Part shown: piece by piece, positions 28,687 through 39,585 of the stretch
Position numbering within the stretch: position 1 is the stretch's first letter
How the letters are laid out: each line of letters starts with the position of its first letter
Assembly: GCF_030813355.1 (NCBI RefSeq)
Contig: NZ_JAUSUD010000009.1
Coordinates: forward strand, 62,001 to 126,000
Direction of reading: 5' to 3'
DNA: 64,000 nucleotides
Source: Metabacillus malikii
Lineage (GTDB): Bacteria > Bacillota > Bacilli > Bacillales > Bacillaceae
Made by a program: the position numbers and the translations under genes
The notes under the pieces: generated by a model
Told to the model about the DNA's origin: nothing
The model's input: the letters and a program-made list of their open reading frames with translations, nothing else
Database searches by the model: none

Positions 28687-29151
28687 TCAAGAGTTACCTA
28701 CCTCATTGCTTAATTTAACAGGAGGTATGATCGTCAAATCGCCTTCGATTGTTACTTCTGAATCTTCATTTACTGCATTTACATGAATAGTTAATTTATT
28801 TTCTCTTATCATGATTTTAGTTACCTCTATAGTGAATTGGATAATAGAATAATGGTAAATAGGTTTTATAAACGAAAGATTTTGTTTTACGATATGACTA
28901 CCTGGGCCAGGTAAATACTTTGAAATAGCTGAAGTGATAATTCCCGTTAGCATGATATTTGGAACGATCGGTTTTTTGTATTGAGTTTGTGAGGCATATT
29001 CGTGCTGTATGTAGAGTGGATTTGCGTCATTCGTCAGACCAAGATAGAGCAACAAATCTTTATCTTCGATTTTTTCAGTAAGTGTAATTTTTTCTCCTAC
29101 AGATATTTCATCTACAGATTTACCGGGTTTTCGCTTCTTACCTAAAAGCAT
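28687..29151 (-). CDS. MaoC-like hot-dog domain protein (possible enoyl-CoA hydratase)
   Basis: 154 residues from ATG 29151 (MLLGKKRKPGKSV), with AGGTGGTG upstream; a GTG at 29163 is too close to it. The hot-dog fold signature is present: LYLGLTNDANPLYIQHEYA (the D-x-N-P-x-H region of R-specific enoyl-CoA hydratases, though the catalytic His position reads Y-I-Q-H) and PGPGSHIVKQNLSFIKPIY. The role is probably acyl-CoA or hydroxyacyl chemistry, but the variant active site leaves it open. It follows mdh with a terminator between, so it may be a separate or read-through unit. Confidence 0.75.
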   Translation of the reverse strand: MLLGKKRKPGKSVDEISVGEKITLTEKIEDKDLLLYLGLTNDANPLYIQHEYASQTQYKKPIVPNIMLTGIITSAISKYLPGPGSHIVKQNLSFIKPIYHYSIIQFTIEVTKIMIRENKLTIHVNAVNEDSEVTIEGDLTIIPPVKLSNEVGNS

Positions 29152-29252
29152 AATGAACACCACCTATTATGAATTATCATAATCCTTACTATATTATAAA
29201 AGAGAGCTATCTTATAAATTTTACATACATGCTACAAAGGTTAATGTAAAAA

Positions 29253-29282
29253 AGAAAATTGGGGCTTATCCCCAACTTTCTT
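29253..29282 (-). terminator. Terminator of mdh
   Basis: Minus strand: GAAAGTTGGGG-ATAA-GCCCCAATTTTC then TTTTTT. Perfect GC core. Confidence 0.8.
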
Positions 29283-29318
29283 TTATTATTTACACCTATT
29301 GATTATCGCCAGTAAGAA

Positions 29319-30257
29319 TTAAGATAATACATCCATTACATTTTTAACAGAGTCAACGGATTTTTGAAGTGCTTTCTGCTCATCTTCCGTTAAATCTAAT
29401 TCAATGATTTCTTCTATTCCGTTCCCACCTAATACTGTTGGCACACCTAAGTAAATCCCGGTAAATCCGTACTCACCTTCTAAGTATGCAATTGCTGGGA
29501 TAATGCGTCTTTGATCCTTTATGATAGCCTCAACCATTTCGACAATGGAAGCAGCTGGTGCATAATAAGCACTACCATTTCCGAGTAGGTTCACAATCTC
29601 TCCCCCACCTTTGCGTGTTCTTTCCACAATTGCATCGAGACGATCTTTAGCCATTAGCTTTTCTAAAGGTATACCTCCTGCGTAAGAGTATCGGATAAGC
29701 GGCACCATATCATCCCCGTGACCACCCAGTACAAAACCTGTGATGTCTTTTACTGATAAGTTCAATTCTTGTGCTACAAACGTGCGAAAACGTGCTGTAT
29801 CTAATACACCAGACTGCCCGATTACACGGTGTTTTGGAAAACCGGACTCTTTAAATACTGTATATGTCATTGCATCTACCGGATTTGTTAAAACTATAAT
29901 TGTACATTGTGGAGAGTGTTTTACTATTTCCTCCGTTACTTTTTTCATTATGTTTGCGTTTGTTGTAACTAAATCATCACGACTCATCCCAGGTTTCCTT
30001 GCCATCCCAGCAGTAATAACGACGATATCAGAGTTCTCAGTATCTTCATAGTTCGATGTACCAACGATATTCGCATCAAAGCCAAGCACTGGACTTGCTT
30101 CTAACATGTCAAGCGCCTTCCCCTTTGTCGGACTTTCATTTTGCGGAATATCCACTATCACGACATCTGCTAATTCCTTTTGTGCGATAAGAAAGGCTGT
30201 TGTTGCACCTGTAAACCCACTACCAATGACAGAAATCTTTTTACGTTGTATCGCCAT
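29319..30257 (-). CDS. mdh: Malate dehydrogenase
   Basis: NAD-dependent malate/oxaloacetate interconversion in the TCA cycle. 312 residues from ATG 30257 ([12 protein letters not shown]) with AAGGGGTGG upstream. Rossmann motif [13 protein letters not shown] (about 10-22), substrate Arg in [13 protein letters not shown], catalytic His in [15 protein letters not shown]-like MDH family, as in B. subtilis. Third of citZ-icd-mdh. Confidence 0.97.
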   Translation of the reverse strand: MAIQRKKISVIGSGFTGATTAFLIAQKELADVVIVDIPQNESPTKGKALDMLEASPVLGFDANIVGTSNYEDTENSDIVVITAGMARKPGMSRDDLVTTNANIMKKVTEEIVKHSPQCTIIVLTNPVDAMTYTVFKESGFPKHRVIGQSGVLDTARFRTFVAQELNLSVKDITGFVLGGHGDDMVPLIRYSYAGGIPLEKLMAKDRLDAIVERTRKGGGEIVNLLGNGSAYYAPAASIVEMVEAIIKDQRRIIPAIAYLEGEYGFTGIYLGVPTVLGGNGIEEIIELDLTEDEQKALQKSVDSVKNVMDVLS

Positions 30258-30291
30258 AAAAAAATCCACCCCTTATTGAGTATTGGTTTAG

Positions 30292-30338
30292 AAAAAAGGG
30301 ACTGTTCAATTTGGTTTCCCTTATAGAACAGTCCCTTA
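30292..30338 (-). terminator. Terminator between icd and mdh
   Basis: Minus strand: AAGGGACTGTTC, 19-nt loop, GAACAGTCCCTT, then TTTTC. A 12-bp perfect stem, so mdh is probably transcribed partly by read-through or from its own promoter. Confidence 0.85.
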
Positions 30339-30373
30339 TTACTTATTCAAGATACATAAAACACTACTTTTAA

Positions 30374-31645
30374 TTAGCCTAGATTTTTAATAAGTTCATC
30401 TGCAAATTCAGAACATTTAACTTCTGTAGCACCTTCCATTAAACGCGCAAAGTCGTATGTTACAACTTTAGATGCAATTGTTTTCTCAACAGAGTTAGTA
30501 ATGGATTGTGCCGCTTCAGTCCAACCTAAATGTTCTAACATAAGTACACCAGAAAGCAATACAGATGAAGGGTTAACTTTATCTAAACCTGCATATTTTG
30601 GTGCAGTACCGTGTGTTGCTTCAAAAATGGCATGCCCTGTTTCATAGTTAATATTTGCTCCTGGAGCTATTCCGATACCACCAACTTGTGCAGCTAACGC
30701 ATCTGAAATGTAGTCTCCATTTAAGTTCATTGTAGCAACAACATCAAATTCACGTGGACGTGTTAAGATTTGTTGTAAGAAGATATCAGCAATTGAATCT
30801 TTAATGATAATTTTACCAGCTGCTTCAGCATCTGCTTGAGCTTTGTTTGCCGCATCTTTACCTTCTGTTTCAGCGATACGGTCATATTGTGCCCATGTGA
30901 ATACTTTATCACCGAATTCTTTTTCAGCTAATTCATATCCCCAGTTTTTGAAGGCACCTTCTGTAAATTTCATAATGTTACCTTTATGAACTAAAGTAAC
31001 TGATTTACGGCCGTGTTCAATAGCATAGTTAATCGCTGCTCTTACAAGGCGGCTTGTACCTTCTTGAGAAACTGGTTTAATACCGATACCTGAAGTCTCA
31101 GGGAAACGAATTTTATTAACACCCATTTCATTTTTAAGGAAGTTGATTAATTTTTCTACTTCTTCTGTTCCTTTTGCATACTCGATACCTGCATAAATAT
31201 CTTCTGTGTTTTCACGGAAAATGACCATGTCAGTATCTTCTGGACGTTTTACAGGTGATGGAACACCTTGGAAATAACGTACTGGTCGTAGGCAAGTGAA
31301 TAAATCAAGTTCTTGACGTAAAGCTACGTTTAAAGAACGGATTCCGCCACCAATTGGTGTAGTTAGAGGTCCTTTAATCGCGATTAAGTATTCACGAATA
31401 TCTTCTAATGTTTCATTTGGTAACCATTCACCTGTTTGGTTGAATGCTTTTTCACCAGCAAGTACTTCTTTCCAAACGATTTTCTTTTCACCGTTATATG
31501 CTTTTTCAACTGCTGCTTCTAAAACACGAGATGCTGCAGCCCAAATATCAGGACCGATTCCGTCTCCTTCAATAAATGGAATAACAGGATTGTTTGGTAC
31601 GTTTAATACACCATTTGTTACTTGAATTTTTTCGCCTTGTGTCAA
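30374..31645 (-). CDS. icd: Isocitrate dehydrogenase (NADP)
   Basis: Oxidative decarboxylation of isocitrate to 2-oxoglutarate. 423 residues, same as B. subtilis Icd. Substrate Ser in [13 protein letters not shown] (the residue phosphorylated in E. coli), the [13 protein letters not shown] loop, [12 protein letters not shown], and the adenosine/NADP region [12 protein letters not shown]. Second gene of the citZ-icd-mdh cluster; a GGAGG site precedes the ATG. Confidence 0.97.
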   Translation of the reverse strand: MTQGEKIQVTNGVLNVPNNPVIPFIEGDGIGPDIWAAASRVLEAAVEKAYNGEKKIVWKEVLAGEKAFNQTGEWLPNETLEDIREYLIAIKGPLTTPIGGGIRSLNVALRQELDLFTCLRPVRYFQGVPSPVKRPEDTDMVIFRENTEDIYAGIEYAKGTEEVEKLINFLKNEMGVNKIRFPETSGIGIKPVSQEGTSRLVRAAINYAIEHGRKSVTLVHKGNIMKFTEGAFKNWGYELAEKEFGDKVFTWAQYDRIAETEGKDAANKAQADAEAAGKIIIKDSIADIFLQQILTRPREFDVVATMNLNGDYISDALAAQVGGIGIAPGANINYETGHAIFEATHGTAPKYAGLDKVNPSSVLLSGVLMLEHLGWTEAAQSITNSVEKTIASKVVTYDFARLMEGATEVKCSEFADELIKNLG

Positions 31646-31810
31646 AAAAATTACCTCCCAGGTTATGTATATATTTTATTTATCCAATGGATAGATAATA
31701 CAATAATAGTATAGTAGTCTTCAAATAAAATTACAGGTGTTTTTCTGAATTTTCTAGCAAAACAACTGTGTTCATTATAATACAGGTTACATGCATAAGT
31801 AAAACTACAT

Positions 31811-31845
31811 ACTAGTAATCCCCCAAAAATTACGGATTACTAGTA
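31811..31845. repeat. Hairpin downstream of citZ
   Basis: ACTAGTAATCC, 13-nt loop, GGATTACTAGT. Perfect 11-bp arms between citZ and icd but without a convincing T tail, so a processing or attenuation structure is as likely as a terminator. Confidence 0.55.
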
Positions 31846-31860
31846 TGCAGATTATTCAGA

Positions 31861-32979
31861 TTATAGACGTTGTTCGACTGGCACGAATGTTTGTTGGACA
31901 GGTCCATCATATTCAGCACGCGGACGAATTAAGCGATTGTTCTCGTATTGCTCGAGAATATGTGCTAGCCAGCCCGACACTCGACTTACAGCAAAAATTG
32001 GAGTGAATAAATCATGGTCAATTCCTAAACTATGGTACATAGAAGCCGAATAGAAGTCCACATTAGGTGGTAATGGTTTTTTTGCTGTCACAAGCTCTTC
32101 AATTTTAGTAGACATTTCATACCATTTTGGCTGTCCTGTTAATTTTGTCAATTTTTCAGACATAATTTTCAAGTGCTTTGCTCTTGGGTCACCTTTTCTG
32201 TATACGCGGTGGCCAAAGCCCATAATTTTTTCTTTGTTTGCAAACTTTTCATTGATATAAGGTTCAACATTTTCTACTTCACCAATTTCAGTTAGCATCT
32301 TCATAACTGCTTCGTTGGCACCACCATGTAGTGGTCCTTTTAAAGCACCAATAGCAGATGTAACACCTGAATAAACATCAGATAATGTCGCTACACATAC
32401 TCTTGCAGTAAAAGTTGACGCATTTAATTCATGGTCGGCATGTAAAACGAGAGCTTTATTAAATGCCTCAACTGCTACTTCACTTGGCTCTTCACCTGTC
32501 AGTGTATATAAAAAGTTCGCAGCCATTGATAAATCAGTTCTCGGCTCAATTGGTTCCAATCCTTTACGAATACGAGCAAATGAAGTAACAACAGTTGGAA
32601 GCTGTGCTTGTATACGGATAGCTTTTCTATAGTTTGCATCATTATTCATTACGTCAGCTTCATCGTCATATAAACCTAGTAATGAAACAGCTGTGCGCAG
32701 TGCCGCCATAGGATGCACTTTATTGATAGGGTATGATTTGAAGTGGTCAATGACCTGCTGTGGAATTTTTGCATTTTCCGCAAGTTGCTTTTTTATTTCG
32801 TTTAATTGTTCTAGATTCGGAAGTTCTCGATGCCATAGTAAGTAAACAACTTCTTCGAAACTTGCATGTTCTGCCAAATCGTCAATATTATAACCTACAT
32901 AAGTTAATGTATCATCAATAATTGAACTTACCGATGAAGTAGTCGCTATAATTCCTTCTAGACCGCGTGTTACCGTCAT
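31861..32979 (-). CDS. citZ: Citrate synthase (main, CitZ type)
   Basis: Condenses acetyl-CoA and oxaloacetate. 372 residues, the B. subtilis CitZ length. Catalytic residues lie in LHADHELNASTF (His), GFGHRVYRKGDPR (His) and NVDFYSASMYH (Asp). ATG 32979 with AGGAGAGG upstream. It heads citZ-icd-mdh; carbon-catabolite or CcpC control is known in B. subtilis, and a palindrome at 33104-33121 is a candidate site here. Confidence 0.97.
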   Translation of the reverse strand: MTVTRGLEGIIATTSSVSSIIDDTLTYVGYNIDDLAEHASFEEVVYLLWHRELPNLEQLNEIKKQLAENAKIPQQVIDHFKSYPINKVHPMAALRTAVSLLGLYDDEADVMNNDANYRKAIRIQAQLPTVVTSFARIRKGLEPIEPRTDLSMAANFLYTLTGEEPSEVAVEAFNKALVLHADHELNASTFTARVCVATLSDVYSGVTSAIGALKGPLHGGANEAVMKMLTEIGEVENVEPYINEKFANKEKIMGFGHRVYRKGDPRAKHLKIMSEKLTKLTGQPKWYEMSTKIEELVTAKKPLPPNVDFYSASMYHSLGIDHDLFTPIFAVSRVSGWLAHILEQYENNRLIRPRAEYDGPVQQTFVPVEQRL

Positions 32980-33103
32980 AAAATCCTCTCCTTTGCTTTT
33001 AATTCCCCATTAAAAAAGTCTAAAAAACTATTAAACTTGTTTTCCCATCTCATTTTTTCTTTATCGCCGTATCTAGAAAAACATCTAAACTATATGTATT
33101 TCC

Positions 33104-33121
33104 TAAAGTGTACACACTTTA
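33104..33121. promoter_or_regulatory. 18-bp inverted repeat upstream of citZ (candidate operator)
   Basis: TAAAGTGT-AC-ACACTTTA, about 125 nt before the citZ start. It is a perfect dyad but not a known CcpA or CcpC consensus as I remember them. A cre-like AGAAAATGCTTACA lies at 33185-33198 but lacks the central CG. Confidence 0.45.
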
Positions 33122-33510
33122 AACGAAAAGAATGGGTAATTTAAACTACTAGATTTAGCGTCTGCTCACCGTAAAACAGGAAAAAGAAAATGCTTACATT
33201 TCCACATAGGTGAAAGATAAAATAAACGTTACGAGACCCATACAGCAATATTGCCTATAACAGAAAAAGTTTCCATTTTAGACAGAAAAGTCCCATTGAA
33301 ATAGGCAAATTTTATGAATCTATGCTTATTATAAACAATATTGCTCGTTTTGTGAATGAAAAACACTCAATCCCCTTAAAAAATTTGTTAGAAAAGTTTT
33401 ATTTTAACGTTTTTCCTAGCATATTCATTTTTATTTCGCTCGTTCAACTATAAAAAAATTATTGTAATGTTATCAATTTTTAACGATTTATTACTAACAA
33501 ACTTAAATAA
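33122..33510. other. AT-rich spacer between citZ and ytwI
   Basis: About 390 nt with no credible open frame. It should contain the citZ promoter. A terminator for ytwI is not obvious; several short A/T runs only. Confidence 0.4.
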
Positions 33511-33972
33511 TTACTGAAATATTTTAACCATTTGCATGGCTAAATAGGCAATACCTGCACCGATAAGTGGTCCTACAGCTACACCATTAAATAACGCAAC
33601 TGCTAAAATGGTTCCAAAAACGAGTGCAGTTGTAATATGTGGGTCCTCAGCTAATAAAACAAGTCCATTTTTAGCGATTAAGGCTACAGCAATCCCTGCT
33701 CCTAATGCGATCCAAGCATAAAATGATTTCATCGCATCCAATAGCTGCTTAAATCCTATATCACCAGTTGCAATTGGAACTAACACAGCAATTGTAATAA
33801 CCGTTACTCCCCAATTTATTCCCTTCGCACCTACTGTCGGTAAAACTTTTGACTCTAGCCCAATTATTTTTATCACCATTAAACTAAATGCAGCAATCAT
33901 TAAAGATTGATTTTTAGCAATAAAGCCTATTATTAAGAGAATAAATAAAAAAAGCATTGGTTGATTAAACAT
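33511..33972 (-). CDS. ytwI: DUF441/UPF0756 membrane protein YtwI
   Basis: Integral membrane protein of unknown function, 153 residues with four to five hydrophobic segments (about 5-25, 28-42, 52-72, 85-105, 112-148). The family block GAKGINWGVTVITIAVLVPI is clear. ATG 33972 with GGAGG upstream. Place between citZ and ytvI matches B. subtilis ytwI. Confidence 0.9.
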   Translation of the reverse strand: MFNQPMLFLFILLIIGFIAKNQSLMIAAFSLMVIKIIGLESKVLPTVGAKGINWGVTVITIAVLVPIATGDIGFKQLLDAMKSFYAWIALGAGIAVALIAKNGLVLLAEDPHITTALVFGTILAVALFNGVAVGPLIGAGIAYLAMQMVKIFQ

Positions 33973-34338
33973 GAAATGACCTCCGGTGTAAATCTCTATT
34001 TGTAATGAACAACCTACTTATCAAGCATTTTGCTCACAGGTTTCTATAGTTATCTATTTTTCGAAGTATGAGTTCTCTTGTTAAAAACTTATTTTGTCCA
34101 CATAAACAAGCATTCTATCCCATATATTTCTAATGAGGTTATTTTGTTAAGCTTTTGATTATAGCACTAGGATGGGGTGTAATTCCTACAAACTTTAATA
34201 AGAAGTAGCTCTAATATGGCTCACTCAATCATCCACATACGAACTAAATAAGTTATGACTAGATAAAGGAATCAATGCTCCCATGAAAATATTCATATAG
34301 TCGATAATTACGATAAATCATTAACAGGAGGAAAAACG
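33973..34338. other. Divergent intergenic region ytwI/ytvI
   Basis: About 365 nt serving as upstream region for both genes. No repeat, RNA or small gene recognised. AGGAGG at 34327-34332 belongs to ytvI. Confidence 0.4.
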
Positions 34339-35454
34339 TTGAGTCTGCAGTATGTATATAGTATGTTGAGACTACTATTAATTGTTACGTTAATTTTCGT
34401 GAGTTTGTTTACTTTGTATTACATATCTTCCTTGACATATCCTTTTATTATTGCAATTTTTATTGCTCTCTTCATTAATCCTTTTGTAAATCTACTTGAA
34501 TCCAAAGCGAAAGTTCCCCGTGGCTTTGCTGTATTAATCGCCATACTTTTATTAATTTGCTTAGTTATCGGGATTCTTATTCTATTAGTCGCCGAGATCG
34601 TTACCGGTACGACCTATCTAGCAAAAGTTATACCAGGTCACTTAGATTTATTAGCACAGTATTTAGAAAACTCCTTCATGGAACACATTATGCCATTATA
34701 TAACCAGCTAACTTACCTGTTTAGTACACTTGATACGAGTCAACAGCATTCAATTTTAACTAATATACAAAATATCGGAGAACAGATGACGAAAAGCATC
34801 GGTTTATTTATTAAAGATTTTTTAGAAAATATTCCGATGATGATTAGTTGGCTTCCAAATGCGGCAACTGTCATTATCTTTTCTTTACTAGCTACCTTTT
34901 TCATCAGTAAGGACTGGTATAAATTCAAAGCTGTTTTAACAAAGATTCTTCCTCAAAAAGCTAGAAGTAGTGGCAGGACCGTGTTTGATGAGTTAAAAAA
35001 AGCGTTAATTGGATTCATACGTGCACAAGCAACGTTAATATCAATTACAACGACAATTGTATTAATTGGTCTGCTCATTCTAAGAGTTGACTATGCAATT
35101 ACCATTGCTCTTCTCATTGGTTTAGTTGACATTTTACCCTATTTAGGGACTGGTTTGGTGTTTGTACCATGGATTATTTATTTATCCTTCAGTAATAATT
35201 TACCACTTGCAATAGGTTTAGGTATTTTATATCTAATTGTACTTATTCAACGGCAAGTGATGGAACCTAAAGTTCTTTCATCAAATATTGGATTGGACCC
35301 ACTAGCAACATTAATTGCGTTATTTATCGGGTATCAGCTGATCGGATTTCTAGGGTTAATTGCAGGTCCTGTTGTATTAGTTATCTTAAAAACGTTACAC
35401 AGTGCAGGAGTATACGAGGATTTGTGGCAATTTATTGTTGGGAAAGGAAGGTAA
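34339..35454 (+). CDS. ytvI: Sporulation membrane protein YtvI (AI-2E transporter family)
   Basis: Polytopic membrane protein, 371 residues, starting at TTG 34339 with AGGAGG 8 nt upstream. About seven to eight hydrophobic segments; the AI-2E/PerM family block DILPYLGTGLVFVPWIIY and GLDPLATLIALFIGYQL lie in the C-terminal half, and a large polar loop lies at about 90-160. YtvI is annotated as a sporulation integral membrane protein; the transported substrate is unknown. Alone on the plus strand, followed by a dispersed repeat. Confidence 0.92.
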   Translation: MSLQYVYSMLRLLLIVTLIFVSLFTLYYISSLTYPFIIAIFIALFINPFVNLLESKAKVPRGFAVLIAILLLICLVIGILILLVAEIVTGTTYLAKVIPGHLDLLAQYLENSFMEHIMPLYNQLTYLFSTLDTSQQHSILTNIQNIGEQMTKSIGLFIKDFLENIPMMISWLPNAATVIIFSLLATFFISKDWYKFKAVLTKILPQKARSSGRTVFDELKKALIGFIRAQATLISITTTIVLIGLLILRVDYAITIALLIGLVDILPYLGTGLVFVPWIIYLSFSNNLPLAIGLGILYLIVLIQRQVMEPKVLSSNIGLDPLATLIALFIGYQLIGFLGLIAGPVVLVILKTLHSAGVYEDLWQFIVGKGR

Positions 35455-35488
35455 TTTCAACACTTTTTCCGACAATGTTTATAAAATA

Positions 35489-35652
35489 AGGCTGTTTTCG
35501 TAAATATTGTTGCTTTTAACTCAGTTGTCGTTTAGGGTTTGTATGCTCTTGCAGTACTCGCTTTCCGCGGGGTGGGTGGTGAGCCTGTCTAGCTCCAACA
35601 AACCCTTAAAAAAGGTTAGTGCATAAAGCCACAATCTCTTAGAAAAGCTCCT
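35489..35652. repeat. Dispersed intergenic element, copy 4 (complete)
   Basis: 164 bp from AAGGCTGTTTTCGTAAATATT to AAGCCACAATCTCTTAGAAA plus AGCTCCT. It shares the exact 20-mer GGGTGGGTGGTGAGCCTGTC (35570-35589) with copy 1. Ends are imperfect inverted repeats of about 28 bp. The rest of the 320-nt gap has a T-rich hairpin near 35680-35737 that may end ytvI or fxsA. Confidence 0.8.
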
Positions 35653-35675
35653 AAAATAAAGATTCATAAAAATGT

Positions 35676-35742
35676 TGAAGAAGAGGTGAGATTCAGTTTG
35701 TGTCGCACACAGCAGGAACACACCTCTTCCTCTTTTTTAAAT
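35676..35742. terminator. Possible terminator between ytvI and fxsA
   Basis: GAAGAAGAGGTGAG, about 27-nt loop, CACCTCTTCCTC, then TTTTTTAAA on the plus side. Lies 30 nt from the fxsA stop, and could act in either direction. Confidence 0.6.
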
Positions 35743-35773
35743 AACATAGCCTGCGTCATATTTTAAATATATT

Positions 35774-36160
35774 TTAGCGAATAATCGTAACTTTGTTTCG
35801 TTCAATCATTTTCCTGATAAGTAGGTTAAGTATTGGCTTTAGCCGTTTCCGACTGAAAGGAAACAATAACAAAAAACCACAAATATCAGTAATATAGCCA
35901 GGTGTTAATAATAGAAGCCCACCGATAAGGATACAAATTCCATCTATTATTGCTTCGCTGGGGATTTGTCCATAATGTACTTGCTGTTGCATATTTTTTA
36001 TCGTTTCCATTCCTTGTTTCTTTGCAAGCCAAGCCCCTATAACGCCTGTTAAAATAATAATTAAAATAGTTGGTAATACACCTATCGTTTTTCCTGATAA
36101 TAAAAGTACCATTATTTCTAGTGCCGGAATCACTATAAAAAGCGCCGTTAAATACCTCAT
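35774..36160 (-). CDS. fxsA: FxsA family membrane protein
   Basis: 128-residue inner-membrane protein with three to four hydrophobic segments (about 5-22, 27-45, 70-85, 90-100) and a basic tail. Family motifs: ETIKNMQQQVHYGQIPSEAI and GICILIGGLLLLTPGYITDI. FxsA suppresses F exclusion of phage T7 in E. coli when overproduced; its role in Bacillus is unknown. AAAGGGTG upstream of the ATG. Between ytvI and pyk, as ytzA in B. subtilis. Confidence 0.9.
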   Translation of the reverse strand: MRYLTALFIVIPALEIMVLLLSGKTIGVLPTILIIILTGVIGAWLAKKQGMETIKNMQQQVHYGQIPSEAIIDGICILIGGLLLLTPGYITDICGFLLLFPFSRKRLKPILNLLIRKMIERNKVTIIR

Positions 36161-36314
36161 CGGTTCACCCTTTCAAACAAGCTATTAAATCTCTTGTATA
36201 TCTCTATATTATGAGAAATGTAAACAAGTAGCAACAAATACAACAACCATCTCTAAGTGAAAAATAGTGAGTTATGAGTTCTTCTCTTACCTTCCATGAA
36301 ACTTGTTTAAACAA

Positions 36315-36350
36315 TAAAAAAGAGAGAAAGGGCTTATTTCCCCTTCTCTC
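36315..36350 (-). terminator. Terminator of pfkA-pyk
   Basis: Minus strand: GAGAGAAGGGG-AAATAAG-CCCTTTCTCTC then TTTTTTATT, 12 nt after the pyk stop. Confidence 0.85.
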
Positions 36351-36362
36351 AAATATCAATTT

Positions 36363-38123
36363 TTACAGTACACTAGCATGTCCTTGGTAAATTACCCCGC
36401 GAACTGCGTCAACTGTAATGTCTTGGCCATCTTTAAAGATTGTTGTTGCATTTTCAACCCCGACAATGACTGGAATTCCTAAACTTAGCCCAACTACTGC
36501 AGCATGACTAGTTAAGCCACCCTCTTCAGTAATTAATGCAGAAGCTTGTTCTAGAGCTTCCATCATATCACGATCTGTACTTTGTGCTACAAGAATTGCA
36601 CCTTTTTTCATTTTTGCTGATGCAACTTCAGCTGTGCTGGCAACAACTACTTTACCGAATGCTGATTTGCGACCAATACCTTGACCTTTGCCAAGTACAT
36701 CACCGATTACATGAACTTTCATTAGGTTTGTTGTTCCTGCTTCGCCAACTGGTACACCTGCTGTAATGACAACTAGGTCACCATGTGTAACAAACCCACT
36801 GTTAACCGCTTCATTTACTGAGCTATCTAGCATTTCATCAGTAGAAGTTGAGTGGTTACCAGTGCGTGGGTAAACGCCCCAGACAAGTGCCAATTTACGT
36901 GAAACAGCCTCAGAAATTGTTACAGCAACGATTGGTGCTTTAGGACGATATTTTGAAATCATTCTTGGTGTGTGACCACTTTCAGTTGGTGTAACAATTG
37001 CAGATACACCAAGTTTTAAAGCTGTATATGCTGTAGATTGTCCAATTGCATCTGTAACCGTTGTGCCAACTTCATCACTGCGTTTTGAAAGGATTTCTTT
37101 ATAATTTAATGCTTCTTCTGCTCTTGAAGCAATATTATGCATTGTTTTAACTGCTTCGACTGGATAAGATCCTGCTGCAGTTTCACCAGATAGCATAATT
37201 GCATCTGTACCATCAAAGATTGCATTTGCTACGTCACTAGCTTCTGCACGTGTTGGTCTAGGATTACGTTGCATACTGTCTAACATTTGTGTAGCAGTAA
37301 TAACCGGTTTACCTAATGCATTACATTTTCTAATTAATTCTTTTTGCACTAACGGAACTTCTTCGGCAGGAATTTCTACACCTAAGTCTCCACGTGCAAC
37401 CATTAAGCCGTCCGAAACTTCAAGAATTTCATCGATATTATCGACACCTTCTTGGTTTTCGATTTTTGGAATGATTTGAATGTGTCCCGCATTATGTTCT
37501 TCAAGTAATTCACGAATTTCTAACACATCAGAAGCACGACGTACGAAAGATGCAGCAATAAAGTCAACATCCTGTTCGATACCAAATACGATATCTTTAG
37601 CATCTTTTTCAGTGATTCCAGGAAGTTTAACGCTTACACCTGGTACGTTAACACCCTTTTTATTTTTTAGGGTACCACTGTTTTTAATTTTTGTTTTAAT
37701 TTCACCATTCGCTTGGTCTAATCCAATAACCTCTAATTCAATAAGGCCATCATCTAATAAAATCGTTGAACCGATATGAACGTCATCAATTAATCCTTCA
37801 TAAGATACTGAGAATTTCTCAATAGTCCCTAGAACTTCTGTCATTGAAACGATAATTTCTTTACCAGCTACTAATTCGATCGCTCCATCTTCCATCGTAT
37901 GTGTACGGATTTCTGGACCTTTCGTATCTAGTAAAATCGCAACTGTTTTATTTAATTTACCAGCAGCTTCTCTAATATTTTTAATACGATTACCATGCTC
38001 TTCAAAATCACCGTGAGAAAAGTTTAATCTTGATACATTCATACCAGCTTCAATTAATTCTGTAAGCTTCTCTGTCGATTCACTTGCTGGACCGATCGTA
38101 CAAACAATCTTCGTTTTACGCAT
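36363..38123 (-). CDS. pyk: Pyruvate kinase with C-terminal PEP-utiliser domain
   Basis: Makes pyruvate and ATP from PEP and ADP. 586 residues: TIM barrel with B domain (1 to about 350; signature [18 protein letters not shown], then [12 protein letters not shown] and TATQMLDSM), C domain to about 470, and the extra Bacillus/Geobacillus domain (about 480-586) with the phosphohistidine-type motif [19 protein letters not shown]. The His in TSH is present, though no phosphotransfer has been shown for this extension as I recall. Pairs with pfkA upstream. Confidence 0.97.
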   Translation of the reverse strand: MRKTKIVCTIGPASESTEKLTELIEAGMNVSRLNFSHGDFEEHGNRIKNIREAAGKLNKTVAILLDTKGPEIRTHTMEDGAIELVAGKEIIVSMTEVLGTIEKFSVSYEGLIDDVHIGSTILLDDGLIELEVIGLDQANGEIKTKIKNSGTLKNKKGVNVPGVSVKLPGITEKDAKDIVFGIEQDVDFIAASFVRRASDVLEIRELLEEHNAGHIQIIPKIENQEGVDNIDEILEVSDGLMVARGDLGVEIPAEEVPLVQKELIRKCNALGKPVITATQMLDSMQRNPRPTRAEASDVANAIFDGTDAIMLSGETAAGSYPVEAVKTMHNIASRAEEALNYKEILSKRSDEVGTTVTDAIGQSTAYTALKLGVSAIVTPTESGHTPRMISKYRPKAPIVAVTISEAVSRKLALVWGVYPRTGNHSTSTDEMLDSSVNEAVNSGFVTHGDLVVITAGVPVGEAGTTNLMKVHVIGDVLGKGQGIGRKSAFGKVVVASTAEVASAKMKKGAILVAQSTDRDMMEALEQASALITEEGGLTSHAAVVGLSLGIPVIVGVENATTIFKDGQDITVDAVRGVIYQGHASVL

Positions 38124-38279
38124 TATATGTTCCTCCTACTATTTTACAGAAAGGAAAAACCTTCATAGAGATAGGTCTTTCCAGTTTTATCATTATTAAT
38201 GTGCTAATGGTTTCTATTACTATAAATCATTTTCAGGATGATGGTTAATCCATTATGAAAACGATCCCATGTTTTTTCT

Positions 38280-39245
<966 letters not shown>

Positions 39246-39363
39246 TCACCCCACTATAATCTAGTAGCATAATGCATTTCTTTCAAAATAACATGAAAAG
39301 TAGGTCGTTACAACAAAGTGAGTGTCTCACTTTTTGTCGAATAAACTTTTATGAGCCTTTTTC

Positions 39364-39393
39364 ATTATACAATAAATAATCCCGTAATGTTTA
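39364..39393 (-). promoter_or_regulatory. Candidate promoter of pfkA-pyk
   Basis: Minus strand: TAAACA (39393-39388), 18-nt spacer, perfect TATAAT (39369-39364), about 125 nt before the pfkA start. The remaining accA-pfkA gap (about 340 nt) shows nothing else. Confidence 0.45.
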
Positions 39394-39553
39394 TTTAAAT
39401 ATGTAATTTTGCAAAATAATTGTCTTTTCTTGCAGTGAACAATCGTTCATGCTCTTAAATTTGTATCAATCTTTTATTAGAATTATTGTAGCTTCAAATT
39501 TACTTAAATAAACTTTTCCTACTGAACCATTATTATAGCCCTTTTTAATCCAA

Positions 39554-39585
39554 AAGAAAACGTGGGCATATGGCCGCACGTTTCT
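39554..39585 (-). terminator. Terminator of accD-accA
   Basis: Minus strand: GAAACGTGCGGCCATATGCC then CACGTTTTC and TTTTGG. Overlaps the last accA codons/stop. Confidence 0.65.

Noticed and set aside
33185-33198. cre site for CcpA at citZ
   Set aside because: AGAAAATGCTTACA lacks the central CG of the cre consensus; too weak to call.
35521-35721. 66-aa minus-strand frame
   Set aside because: Falls inside dispersed element copy 4.
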